Source of the DNA: a virus
Direction: 5' to 3' (one strand)
DNA length: 21,379 bases
Virus record (IMG/VR): IMGVR_UViG_3300025131_006650
Coordinates: 1 to 21,379 of that record
The notes beneath the pieces are model-generated. The model was not told the origin of the DNA. It saw only the letters and a list, made by a program, of their open reading frames with translations, and did not search any database. The stretch's first letter is position 1; the number at the start of each line of letters is the position of its first letter. Below are positions 1 through 7,004 of the stretch, piece by piece. The translations under genes were made by a program, and so were the position numbers.

Positions 1-1
1 T

Positions 2-415
2 CTAAAAGAATTCCAGATGCTGGGGTTTATGATGACTGCTCTTCATAATTTCGCTATCCGATACAATGTGCCAATCCTCGCCTTCATTCAATTAAATAGA
101 GACGGGATTACAAAAGAATCTACAGACGCCGCTAGTGGTTCAGACAGAATTGTCTGGCTCTGTTCTAACTTCTCAATCTACAAACTTAAATCAGACGAAG
201 AGATAGCTAATGATGGGCCAGACGAAGGCAATAGGAAACTTGTGCCTATCGTGTCAAGGCATGGGGCGGGACTAGAGCATGGAGACTATATTAATGTCAA
301 GATGAAAGGAGAATATGCCAAGCTAATTGAGGGGAACACGGCTCTACAAATTCAAGAAGGGAAATCATATGAAGAACAGTCCGCAATCGTTGACGAAGAC
401 GACATTCCTTTCTAA
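2..415 (+). CDS. DnaB-type replicative helicase, C-terminal part (5' end outside window)
   Basis: This is the C-terminal end of a hexameric replicative DNA helicase, the ATP-driven motor that unwinds DNA at the fork. The reading frame is open to the left window edge (codons from base 2), so the ATG at base 17 is most likely internal. Seen in the sequence: NVPILAFIQLNR, which matches the DnaB/RecA-fold strand with the QLNR motif, followed by a serine-glycine segment (AASGSDRIVW), and RHGAGLEHGDYINVKM, which matches the RxG arginine-finger region near the end of DnaB proteins. The tail is acidic (IVDEDDIPF). The Walker A part must lie upstream of the window. It overlaps the primase gene by 47 nt, which fits coupled production of helicase and primase. 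Family assignment is fairly secure; how the full protein is built cannot be seen. Confidence 0.8.
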   Translation, partial: LKEFQMLGFMMTALHNFAIRYNVPILAFIQLNRDGITKESTDAASGSDRIVWLCSNFSIYKLKSDEEIANDGPDEGNRKLVPIVSRHGAGLEHGDYINVKMKGEYAKLIEGNTALQIQEGKSYEEQSAIVDEDDIPF

Positions 416-1550
416 GTATTCGGATCAGGCGAAGCTTAATCAGCTAACTAATAAAGTAAGAGAGAATATAGATGGGATCTATGACTACTTTGGTGAGCGG
501 CCAAGATACAATGGGTCTGACAAAGTGATCCTATCCCCGTGCTTTATTCACGGCGGCGATAACGAGGGTGCTCTGAACCTATATCATAATGCTGATTATC
601 GCATACATTATAAATGTCGTACTCACTTATGTGAGGAGCATTTCGGTAGCTCACTGCTTAGCATGGTTCGGGGTGGACTATCCCATATGAAATACGACTG
701 GCAAGCCGCTGGGGATCAAACTCTTACATTCGATCAAACAGTTGACTGGCTACTAGAGAAGCTAGACCTTAACTTCTACACCCTGAAGGACGCTGAAACT
801 GTTGACCTGAGTAACTCTGAGTTCCTTCGAACTATTAACGCGGTTACAGAGCAGGAACGCCCAAAAGGTACAATAGAAGAGAGCCTATATAGAAGTAAAG
901 CCGAGATCCCCTCTCCTTATCATTTAGGTAGGGGATATTCAAAAGAAGTGTTAGAAAGATACGGTGTGGGGCTATGTAGTACAAAGGGCAGGCTTATGTA
1001 CGACAGATCTATGGTACCTATTTATGATGATGGGGGAGATTATATACTGGGGTTCAGTGGAAGAAGCATACATGGCAAGTGCGAAGAGTGCAACCATTAT
1101 CATTCTCCCAGTAATGATTGCCATGTTTTTCCGAAATGGAGGCACACCAAAGACCTCAAAACGCATAAATTGTTGTATAATTATTGGAACGCCCAACAGT
1201 ACATACAGGAATCAGGCGTAATAATCCTAGTCGAGTCTCCGGGTAATGTATGGAGACTTGAGGAAGCGGGCGTAAAGAATTCGGTAGCTATCTTCGGGAC
1301 AAGTTTAGGTAGCGATCAACAAAGACTAATCGATGAGTCAGGAGCACTTTCTGTGATATTAATAATGGATCAGGATAATAATCAGGCGGGGCAGAGAGCC
1401 GCCGAAGTTATAAAGAGGAAATTGGAAAAACTGTATAGGGTCTACATAGTAGACATTAACAAAAACGACATAGGCGAGATGAGCACTAACGAAGTGACTG
1501 AAGACATTAAGCCTTGGATTGAACAAGCAAGAGAGGTGTATGCATTATGA
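369..1550 (+). CDS. DnaG-like DNA primase with zinc finger and TOPRIM domain
   Basis: This should make RNA primers for the phage replication fork. I chose the ATG at 369 (393 aa) because AGAAGG lies 7-8 nt upstream; a longer form from 327 has no comparable site. An N-terminal zinc-binding region shows C58-x2-H61 and C83-x4-C88. The TOPRIM core follows, with the glutamate in ILVES (E289) and the DxD motif in MDQDNN (D334, D336). Between them is GFSGRSI, typical of the RNA-polymerase-like basic subdomain, followed by an additional Cys/His-rich stretch (C238, C241, H245, C251, H252) that could hold a second metal. There is no helicase domain in the same chain; the helicase is the gene just upstream. 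It overlaps the following dNMP kinase by 4 nt (ATGA). Confidence 0.85.
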   Translation: MKNSPQSLTKTTFLSKYSDQAKLNQLTNKVRENIDGIYDYFGERPRYNGSDKVILSPCFIHGGDNEGALNLYHNADYRIHYKCRTHLCEEHFGSSLLSMVRGGLSHMKYDWQAAGDQTLTFDQTVDWLLEKLDLNFYTLKDAETVDLSNSEFLRTINAVTEQERPKGTIEESLYRSKAEIPSPYHLGRGYSKEVLERYGVGLCSTKGRLMYDRSMVPIYDDGGDYILGFSGRSIHGKCEECNHYHSPSNDCHVFPKWRHTKDLKTHKLLYNYWNAQQYIQESGVIILVESPGNVWRLEEAGVKNSVAIFGTSLGSDQQRLIDESGALSVILIMDQDNNQAGQRAAEVIKRKLEKLYRVYIVDINKNDIGEMSTNEVTEDIKPWIEQAREVYAL

Positions 1551-2383
1551 CACAAATAATAGGGCTTGCCGGAAGAAAACAAAGTGGCAAGAACGCCTGC
1601 TGTAATTTCCTGACCATGCTTAAACTCACAGAGTCTGGTGTATGCGAGCGGGTCAAGCAGGACACTGAGACAGGGGAGCTTCTTGTGTCTGATGTATTCG
1701 GAGAGAGAAGCCCCGAGTCCGAGTTCATGCCATTCAAAAAGCCGTATATCGATGTTGAAGCTGCTTTAGACACTGCAAATGTAGTAAAGATATATTCTAT
1801 TGCTGGCTCCCTTAAAAGAATAGCTATAGATGTTTTAGGACTAGATGAGAGCAAGGTCTATGGCACAGACGCAGATAAAATGACACATACCTCCTTTAGA
1901 TGGGAGAATATGCCCGGTGTAATGTCTACAGAGAAGGCTGATACTTTATTCAACGCAATATATGGATATAAATCTTTTGAGAAATTAAAGGGTTTGCCTA
2001 TGACTGTTCATCAACCCGGCCCAATGACAATCCGCGAAGTCCTTCAGTATGTCGGCACCGATATCTTTCGCAAAATAAATCCTAACATATGGATTGATAC
2101 GGCGATTAGGCGAATCGAAGAAGACCGGCCAGAAGTTGCTCTTGTCTGTGATGCTAGGTTCGATAATGAAATCAATATTCTCAAGGAAAAGAATGGGATC
2201 GTAGTTGGACTTCGCAGAGACATATTCAACTCTAAAGATACTCATGCAAGCGAACGAATCAATTTCGATCTATGCAACGGGGTAATCGACAATCGCAAAA
2301 TGAGTATGGACGAACAGAACGAGGCCCTATTTAATATGCTTAGGGAGCACAATTGTAAAAATATTCGCAGTTTGGGGATTTAA
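1547..2383 (+). CDS. Deoxynucleoside monophosphate kinase (T4 gp1-like)
   Basis: Predicted to phosphorylate dNMPs to dNDPs and so feed the phage DNA precursor pool in the cytoplasm. The N-terminus has the P-loop GLAGRKQSGKN (residues 6-16). This resembles phage dNMP kinases, where the residue after GK is often not S/T. Further family-like segments are GSLKRIAIDVLGL, the run TIREVLQYVGTDIFRKINPN with following WIDTAIRR, and VCDARFDNE (about 201-209), the last typical of the dNMP-kinase lid and core region. At 278 aa it is slightly longer than T4 gp1 (241 aa). It starts in an ATGA overlap with the primase stop and is followed after 3 nt by a small zinc-finger-like gene. The substrate range cannot be read from the sequence. 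Confidence 0.85.
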   Translation: MTQIIGLAGRKQSGKNACCNFLTMLKLTESGVCERVKQDTETGELLVSDVFGERSPESEFMPFKKPYIDVEAALDTANVVKIYSIAGSLKRIAIDVLGLDESKVYGTDADKMTHTSFRWENMPGVMSTEKADTLFNAIYGYKSFEKLKGLPMTVHQPGPMTIREVLQYVGTDIFRKINPNIWIDTAIRRIEEDRPEVALVCDARFDNEINILKEKNGIVVGLRRDIFNSKDTHASERINFDLCNGVIDNRKMSMDEQNEALFNMLREHNCKNIRSLGI

Positions 2384-2386
2384 TAA

Positions 2387-2662
2387 GTGGGTTCTAAAGA
2401 AGAGAAGCTATATGTAGATCGAGTTAAAGATCGAGATATTGAAATCAACGAGACAGTAGACGCCCTCATTAAAAAACATAAACGCAAAATCGACAACGCA
2501 TCTAAAAAGGTAAAATCAATCGGATGCCAGCACCATTTTTATTCTAGATTTCAAACAATGGATGATAATGGTTACGGTAAATGGTATGAGATAGAAATCA
2601 AAACCTGTAGAGTCTGCGGTGAAAAAGACGTTTACTCAAAATGGCCGCTAAAAGAAAGGTAA
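2387..2662 (+). CDS. Small putative zinc-binding protein, unknown function
   Basis: A 91-aa basic protein that I do not recognise. The start is GTG at 2387, with GGGGA eight bases upstream; no ATG lies early in this frame. The first half is charged and probably helical (many K, D, E). The second half contains C47-x-H49-H50 and C74-x2-C77 (CRVCG), a plausible single zinc site joined by aromatic, beta-type residues (KWYEIEIKTC). It sits 3 nt after the dNMP kinase and 1 nt before the Cas4-like nuclease, so it belongs to the replication operon. It could be a nucleic-acid-binding accessory factor, but that is inference from the zinc motif only. Confidence 0.6.
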   Translation: MGSKEEKLYVDRVKDRDIEINETVDALIKKHKRKIDNASKKVKSIGCQHHFYSRFQTMDDNGYGKWYEIEIKTCRVCGEKDVYSKWPLKER

Positions 2663-2663
2663 T

Positions 2664-3761
2664 ATGACAATTCCGATAGTCTACTTTAGGAGTAGCTCTT
2701 TCAACGCCTGTAGGACTTGTGAACTACTAGGCTATATTGAATATACGTTAGGCATCAGAGGCAAAGGCAATAAAGCCGCCGACAAAGGAACGATAGTCCA
2801 TAAGGCTCTTGAGATATGTGCGTTAGCACAAAAGGCAGAACAAGATGGTATCAAGCTTATAGTAGATGAAGATATAGGTGAAGTAGAAACAGATAACTAT
2901 ACAGAGGAGTATCTGGAAAATATCTGCTCACGAGCGTACCGCCATTACACAAAGCAGTTTGACTATCACGAGTGGCTACCTCTTGACTATAAACACTGTC
3001 TGGCTTGGACTTGGGAAGCTCTTAGGTATAAGGACGGGATGTTTGACCCTCGAAACCGCAAAATAGTTGCGGCAGAGCCCTTCTTTGATTTTAAGATAGA
3101 AAAGGACTGGGCAGCTTACGATTATACGGTTGGTGGTGAGAGGCTAAAGGGGAACTTGGGCCTTAAGGGGGCTATCGACTTGATCACCGATCTAGGTGAG
3201 GGAGTTTACGAAGTGATAGATTGGAAGTCCGGTTCTTCCAGAAAAGATTGGGCTACAGGTAAAGAAAAAGACCAATGGAGCCTATTCTCAGATCCACAGC
3301 TACGATTATATCATTATGCCTGCAAACAGATGTACCCTGATGTTCATACATTCCTTGTTACTATATTTTTTATTAGAGCAGGCGGCGCTTATACAGTTCA
3401 CTTTCAAGACTCAGATCTGGAAAAAACAGAAGAGCTGATTAAGAAAAGATTTGAGCACACAAGAGATATAGAGGTTCCAAAAACAGTGAGACAAACTCGA
3501 CCTAGTCAGGGATGGCGATGTAAGAGAATGTGCTATGCTGGACAAACAACTTTTGAAGATACTAAAGGAATAAAGGCAGAGGAAGAGAAGCGGTTCGGTC
3601 AATATACGAGATACGGCGAGACTATGAGTAAGTGTGAACAGATACGCCATATGATTGACAAGTATGGGATTGAGTGGGTTACTGATAACTATAAGAATCC
3701 AGACCATGCGATTGGTGATTATGGTCATGGTGGTGGTAAACTAAGAGATGAAGGTATTTAA
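2664..3761 (+). CDS. Cas4/RecB-like PD-(D/E)XK nuclease
   Basis: A 365-aa nuclease of the Cas4/RecB-nuclease branch of the PD-(D/E)XK fold, likely an exonuclease used in DNA replication or recombination. Motifs seen in order: N-terminal C16-x2-C19; H46 in KGTIVHKALE; D172 in KGAIDLI; D186-x-K188 in YEVIDWKSG; and Q212-x3-Y216 in DPQLRLYHYA. This H-D-DxK-QxxxY order is diagnostic for the RecB-like group. Two further cysteines, C286 and C290 (WRCKRMC), together with C16/C19 could hold an iron-sulfur cluster, as in Cas4 and AddB, although the spacing differs from the usual one-plus-three cysteine pattern. No helicase domain is fused. The C-terminal 60 residues after the cysteines look like an extra helical region. 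Its stop overlaps the next start by one base (TAATG). Confidence 0.85.
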   Translation: MTIPIVYFRSSSFNACRTCELLGYIEYTLGIRGKGNKAADKGTIVHKALEICALAQKAEQDGIKLIVDEDIGEVETDNYTEEYLENICSRAYRHYTKQFDYHEWLPLDYKHCLAWTWEALRYKDGMFDPRNRKIVAAEPFFDFKIEKDWAAYDYTVGGERLKGNLGLKGAIDLITDLGEGVYEVIDWKSGSSRKDWATGKEKDQWSLFSDPQLRLYHYACKQMYPDVHTFLVTIFFIRAGGAYTVHFQDSDLEKTEELIKKRFEHTRDIEVPKTVRQTRPSQGWRCKRMCYAGQTTFEDTKGIKAEEEKRFGQYTRYGETMSKCEQIRHMIDKYGIEWVTDNYKNPDHAIGDYGHGGGKLRDEGI

Positions 3762-3934
3762 TGATGCCAATTGATGTGGTATGCCCTGAATGCGAATTGG
3801 AATTCGAGGCTGATTGGGATACTGACAAGTGCCCAAAATGTAAGAATGGACTTATCTTTGACGAGCAATGTACAGAAGACTATAGCGACTGTTGGACAGT
3901 TGTTCTTTGGGAAAGTTGGGGATATAATTATTAA
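3761..3934 (+). CDS. 57-aa zinc-ribbon protein
   Basis: A short reading frame beginning ATGATG right at the stop of the upstream nuclease (TAATG overlap). The peptide contains C8-x2-C11 (CPEC) and C24-x2-C27 (CPKC), a clear rubredoxin-like or zinc-ribbon pair of knuckles, followed by an acidic and tryptophan-rich tail ending in WESWGYNY. AAGG at 3751-3754 gives a Shine-Dalgarno site at the right distance. A longer open frame in another phase (3771-3971) lacks cysteines and has no such start context, so I take this shorter one as the real gene. Function is unknown. By analogy with other small phage zinc ribbons it may bind nucleic acid or a host protein; that part is inference. Confidence 0.7.
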   Translation: MMPIDVVCPECELEFEADWDTDKCPKCKNGLIFDEQCTEDYSDCWTVVLWESWGYNY

Positions 3935-3957
3935 AACTATAATAGCTGGAGAAATAG

Positions 3958-4209
3958 ATGACGGCAATTAGAAAGAGAACATGCGATCTTTGCAATAAGG
4001 GAATTACAAGTGGAGATAAATATTATTTTATCTCTATGAAAAAAGAATCTCATGAGGAGACAGACGGTCAATATGAGCCTTGGAAGTCGCAATTTACGAC
4101 TGTGATGTATGGAATAACACAGTCACCAAAAAATTATGATGTATGCGAAAAATGTTTCCCCAAGATAGACAAGATTTTCTCTAATCCTAAGAAAGGTTTG
4201 TTTTCATGA
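3958..4209 (+). CDS. Small putative zinc-binding protein with two CxxC knuckles
   Basis: An 83-aa protein with C9-x2-C12 (CDLCNKGI) near the N-terminus and C63-x2-C66 (CEKCFPKI) near the C-terminus, together a likely four-cysteine zinc site. The pattern CDLC-x-K-x-I...GDKYYF resembles small treble-clef or zinc-ribbon proteins found in phages and bacteria, but I cannot assign a family. The start ATG at 3958 is preceded by GGAGA with a good spacing. It overlaps the next nuclease by 4 nt (ATGA). Role unknown; the setting suggests a DNA-metabolism accessory. Confidence 0.65.
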   Translation: MTAIRKRTCDLCNKGITSGDKYYFISMKKESHEETDGQYEPWKSQFTTVMYGITQSPKNYDVCEKCFPKIDKIFSNPKKGLFS

Positions 4210-4703
4210 TCGAAGTAGAGATTACAGACAAGATGAAGAAGAACGCTCAGGCCAAAGCTAGGCGAATGGGCAAGCTTAAGAACTCGATTACCAAAGGCAG
4301 CGGGAATGTGGCGGGGTTTCTCGGGGAATACCTAGTCAACGAGATCCTTAAGGGTAAAATCGAGAACACTAAGGATTACGATATCGTACACGAGGGCGTC
4401 AGATACGACGTTAAGACGAAGCGGTGTACTAGCGAGCCAAAGCCAGAGTATGATTGCTCTGTAGCCGCGTACAATACGGTCCAAAAATGTGACGCCTATA
4501 TTTTCGTGCGCGTCCAACAAAACAAAACCACTAAAAAGTGGGAGAAGGCTTGGATATGCGGCTACTATGATAAGGAAGAATACTACAAGGATTCTCGCAA
4601 ACTATTTAAAGGACAAAGAGACGGGTCCAATTGGTTTAGGGTAAAGGCCAACTGTTATAATTTACCTATAAGTGATTTAAATTCTATTGAGGATTTAGTG
4701 TGA
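4206..4703 (+). CDS. Small PD-(D/E)XK endonuclease-like protein
   Basis: A 165-aa protein with the layout of a small restriction-endonuclease-fold nuclease. An N-terminal helix carries E41 in GFLGEYLVNEIL. This is followed by the strand-turn-strand YDIVHEGVRYDVKTKR, with D68-x-K70 as the probable catalytic DxK. A hydrophobic strand, CDAYIFVRV, follows, as expected for the fold's core. Size and motif order resemble Hjc-type resolvases and other small phage nucleases, so Holliday-junction or branched-DNA cleavage is possible but not shown. Cysteines in the second half (YDCSVA, WICGYY) show no clear metal pattern. It is translationally coupled on both sides (ATGA upstream; GTGA overlap into the polymerase gene). 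Confidence 0.65.
   Translation: MIEVEITDKMKKNAQAKARRMGKLKNSITKGSGNVAGFLGEYLVNEILKGKIENTKDYDIVHEGVRYDVKTKRCTSEPKPEYDCSVAAYNTVQKCDAYIFVRVQQNKTTKKWEKAWICGYYDKEEYYKDSRKLFKGQRDGSNWFRVKANCYNLPISDLNSIEDLV
4689..4693 (+). promoter_or_regulatory. Ribosome binding site that fixes the GTG start of the polymerase gene
   Basis: GAGGA, six bases before the GTG at 4700, lies inside the end of the upstream nuclease gene. It supports the unusual GTG start of the first polymerase fragment and a GTGA stop-start overlap. Confidence 0.6.
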
Positions 4704-6586
4704 CTAAAAAGTATACAGTTCTCCACTCCCATTCTGAGTACAGCTTAATGAGAGGGCTGCCCTCTTGTGGAGATATAAAAGAGCGCATTACCGAAATAGG
4801 GTCTAGCGCTTGTGCGATAACTGACCATAACGGTGTCAGTGGGTGTATGGATTTTGATCATGAGATGAGAGAGGGGGAGATAAAAATAAAGCCTATATTG
4901 GGCAGCAAATTCTCCATATGTAGGGATAAGGTAACTCGCCAAGTGTCAACCAATCGTGCTCTTGACCATCAAATCATACTGGCTAAAAATCTTGCCGGTT
5001 GGAAAGACCTACTTAAGCTTACAAGTGTAGCTAATCAGAAAGAACACTACTACTGTAAGCCTCGCCTTGACATGGAATCTATAGTGGAATATGCTAATAA
5101 GGGTAATTTGATTTCCTTTAGCGGACACTTGGGATCTACCCTAGCTAATGAGATTAGCTGTGATGGGGAACTAGTAGATAATTGGAAAAATATGGGGATG
5201 AGAAAGGCCCTAGAGCTACAGAGTATGTTCGGGAAGGGCAACTTTTTCATTGAGATCCAACTGATTGATCGTGGCAACGAAAAAATGGAGACAATGGCGG
5301 GCTGTATGCGAGACATCGCGGCAACTACGGGTATCCCAGTGGTCGCCACTCCGGCGTCCCGCTATTGCCGTCAGGAAGACGCGGGCGACCAAAGGGTGCT
5401 CCTGTGCACATCTTATAAAACATCGCTCCCAGAGGTCTCTCACGAGCTAAAAACGGGTGAGGCGAACGATACCCTCAGTACCTTTTTCGGCTCTGACAAC
5501 TATCACATCCCAACCTATGAAGAAATGGCCGAACTCCACACCCCAGAGGAGCTAGGTAACACCAATTTGATTGCAGATATGTGCGAAGATTATAGCGTGA
5601 CCAATCCCCTTGATCCCCCAAAATTCAAGTGCCCTGATGGGATGAGCCCAGAGGACTACTTGAGAAAGTCTTGTGGGATTGGCTGGGTAGAGAAGATGGG
5701 TCATGTTAAAAAAGGAACGGAACTATTTAAAGAATACGGAGACAGAGTAAATGAAGAGCTTGGAACTTTTGGACCCATTGGATTATCTAGCTATTTCCTT
5801 ATTGTTAATGATATTATTGACTTTGTAAAAAGTAGGGGATATCTGACTGGCGTAGGCAGAGGATCGAGCAGTGGCTGTATGATTTCTAACCTGTTGGGGA
5901 TTACTCAAGTTGATCCTATACCTTATGATTTGATGCTTAGTCGATTCTATAATACAGGCAGAAATACTCCGGGTAAAATCTCTTGGCCTGATATCGACTT
6001 TGATATACCCAAGCGTGCTCGTGATGAGGCTATTGAGCATGTTCGAACTAAATACGGCGAAGATAAAGTAGCTCAAATTATTACCTTCCAAACCCTTGCG
6101 GGGAAAGCAGCCCTGACTAGGGTGATGCAGTCTCGTGGGAATATCGACTTCGCGGAGCAAAAGGCTTTAACCAAGCACATCGAAGATACCAGCAAGATCG
6201 CTGATGAGCTTAAAGGGATTGAAGACGAATACGGCGTCTCTTCTCCTATTATGTGGGCTTTAGAGAATAAGCGGGGTAAACTTAAAGAGTGGTGCTATAT
6301 AGGAAAGGACGGCAAGTTAGAGGGGAGATTTGCAAAGATCTTTGAGCAGGCTATTCGTCTTGAAGGCACCAAGATTATTTCGGGGCGTCACGCCGCAGGC
6401 GTTGTGGTATCTAATAATCCTATTAGCGATGTTGCTCCGATGGTATTAGACAATAAGGGTAAGATCTATTTGGCGGGCCTCGAAGGTCCGTGGTGCGAGG
6501 CGGCTGGATTACTCAAGCTAGATTGCTTGGGCCTCAGAACACTAGACAAGACAATGGATGCAGTTAAAATTGTGGGAGGAGAATAG
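4700..6586 (+). CDS. dnaE: DNA polymerase III alpha, N-terminal fragment (PHP + palm)
   Basis: The first of two chains that together make a C-family replicative DNA polymerase. Starting from GTG, the 628-aa product has an N-terminal PHP domain with HSHSEYS (H9, H11) and ITDHN (D42, H43), so the metal ligands at these motifs look intact, unlike in E. coli DnaE. The polymerase palm follows: GVGRGSSSG (phosphate-binding motif), PDIDFD with D433 and D435 matching E. coli D401/D403, then QIITFQTLAGKAA. The third catalytic aspartate is D608 in LKLDCLGLRTL, matching E. coli D555. The chain ends only 20 residues later, at VGGE followed by TAG. Fingers, helix-hairpin-helix and OB regions are absent here and are encoded separately at 8236-9861. 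No intein N-terminal block follows the break. The protein should be inactive alone and need its partner chain. Confidence 0.9.
   Translation: MTKKYTVLHSHSEYSLMRGLPSCGDIKERITEIGSSACAITDHNGVSGCMDFDHEMREGEIKIKPILGSKFSICRDKVTRQVSTNRALDHQIILAKNLAGWKDLLKLTSVANQKEHYYCKPRLDMESIVEYANKGNLISFSGHLGSTLANEISCDGELVDNWKNMGMRKALELQSMFGKGNFFIEIQLIDRGNEKMETMAGCMRDIAATTGIPVVATPASRYCRQEDAGDQRVLLCTSYKTSLPEVSHELKTGEANDTLSTFFGSDNYHIPTYEEMAELHTPEELGNTNLIADMCEDYSVTNPLDPPKFKCPDGMSPEDYLRKSCGIGWVEKMGHVKKGTELFKEYGDRVNEELGTFGPIGLSSYFLIVNDIIDFVKSRGYLTGVGRGSSSGCMISNLLGITQVDPIPYDLMLSRFYNTGRNTPGKISWPDIDFDIPKRARDEAIEHVRTKYGEDKVAQIITFQTLAGKAALTRVMQSRGNIDFAEQKALTKHIEDTSKIADELKGIEDEYGVSSPIMWALENKRGKLKEWCYIGKDGKLEGRFAKIFEQAIRLEGTKIISGRHAAGVVVSNNPISDVAPMVLDNKGKIYLAGLEGPWCEAAGLLKLDCLGLRTLDKTMDAVKIVGGE
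6574..6582 (+). promoter_or_regulatory. Strong Shine-Dalgarno at the polymerase split
   Basis: GGGAGGAGA, about seven bases before the ATG at 6587. It is built from the last sense codons of the polymerase fragment (Val-Gly-Gly-Glu), so the end of that protein is shaped by the next gene's ribosome binding site. Confidence 0.7.
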
Positions 6587-6745
6587 ATGGTAAATTTACT
6601 TGCAGAGTACTCTTTATCGGCCCAACTTAATCATTTAGATGAACATAAATGGGAAATACTTGCTATCATGGTAATCGTTCCTGTGGTGGGTCCATTGGTG
6701 GCTTCCGTTTTCGTTCGATTATGCTTTGGACATTGGCCGAAGTAA
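6587..6745 (+). CDS. 52-aa single-span membrane protein
   Basis: A short gene starting at the base directly after the polymerase fragment's TAG, with a strong Shine-Dalgarno (GGAGG, spacing 7). The peptide has a polar first half (about residues 1-22, with LNHLDEHKWE) and one hydrophobic stretch at about residues 24-47 (ILAIMVIVPVVGPLVASVFV), long enough to cross the membrane, followed by the short polar tail HWPK. There is no cleavage site, so it would be anchored. Function unknown. A membrane peptide inside a replication operon could act on the host membrane or in superinfection exclusion, but nothing in the sequence decides this. Confidence 0.65.
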   Translation: MVNLLAEYSLSAQLNHLDEHKWEILAIMVIVPVVGPLVASVFVRLCFGHWPK

Positions 6746-6746
6746 T

Positions 6747-7004
6747 ATGAAATTAACTGATATATTCAATAAGAAGCCAGAACATCACGGACTAATGTGG
6801 CGATGGCAATCAGCGTATGCGGACGCCGACGATGACCACTATGTATTATACGGTCAGTTATGGGACTTATTAAGAGGTCAAGAGGGTGATCTCGGCATAT
6901 ATAAGTACTATAAAACAGAGTACAAGGCTAAGAAAGATTTAATGAGAGCTACAAGTATATATTTAGGCAAATTAAGCAAGGAATACCTAAGAGGAGATAG
7001 ATGA
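6747..7004 (+). CDS. 85-aa hypothetical protein
   Basis: A soluble 85-aa protein, unrecognised. I start it at the ATG at 6747, one base after the previous stop; a longer form from 6726 would overlap the membrane peptide and has no ribosome site. The N-terminus MKLTDIFNKKPE is followed by aromatic and acidic residues (WRWQSAYADADDDHYVLYGQLWDLL) and a basic, tyrosine-rich helical C-terminus (YKYYKTEYKAKKDL). No cysteine, signal or transmembrane segment. It overlaps the exonuclease gene by 4 nt, and its last codons (GAGGAG at 6991-6996) form that gene's ribosome site. Confidence 0.5.
   Translation: MKLTDIFNKKPEHHGLMWRWQSAYADADDDHYVLYGQLWDLLRGQEGDLGIYKYYKTEYKAKKDLMRATSIYLGKLSKEYLRGDR

Noticed and set aside
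3771-3971. 66-aa plus-strand frame MMWYALNANW...
   Set aside because: It overlaps a shorter frame with two CxxC knuckles and a better start; it lacks recognisable composition and a ribosome site.
5783-6160. 125-aa minus-strand frame opposite the polymerase palm
   Set aside because: Lies fully antisense to the catalytic PDIDFD region; no ribosome site or family signal.
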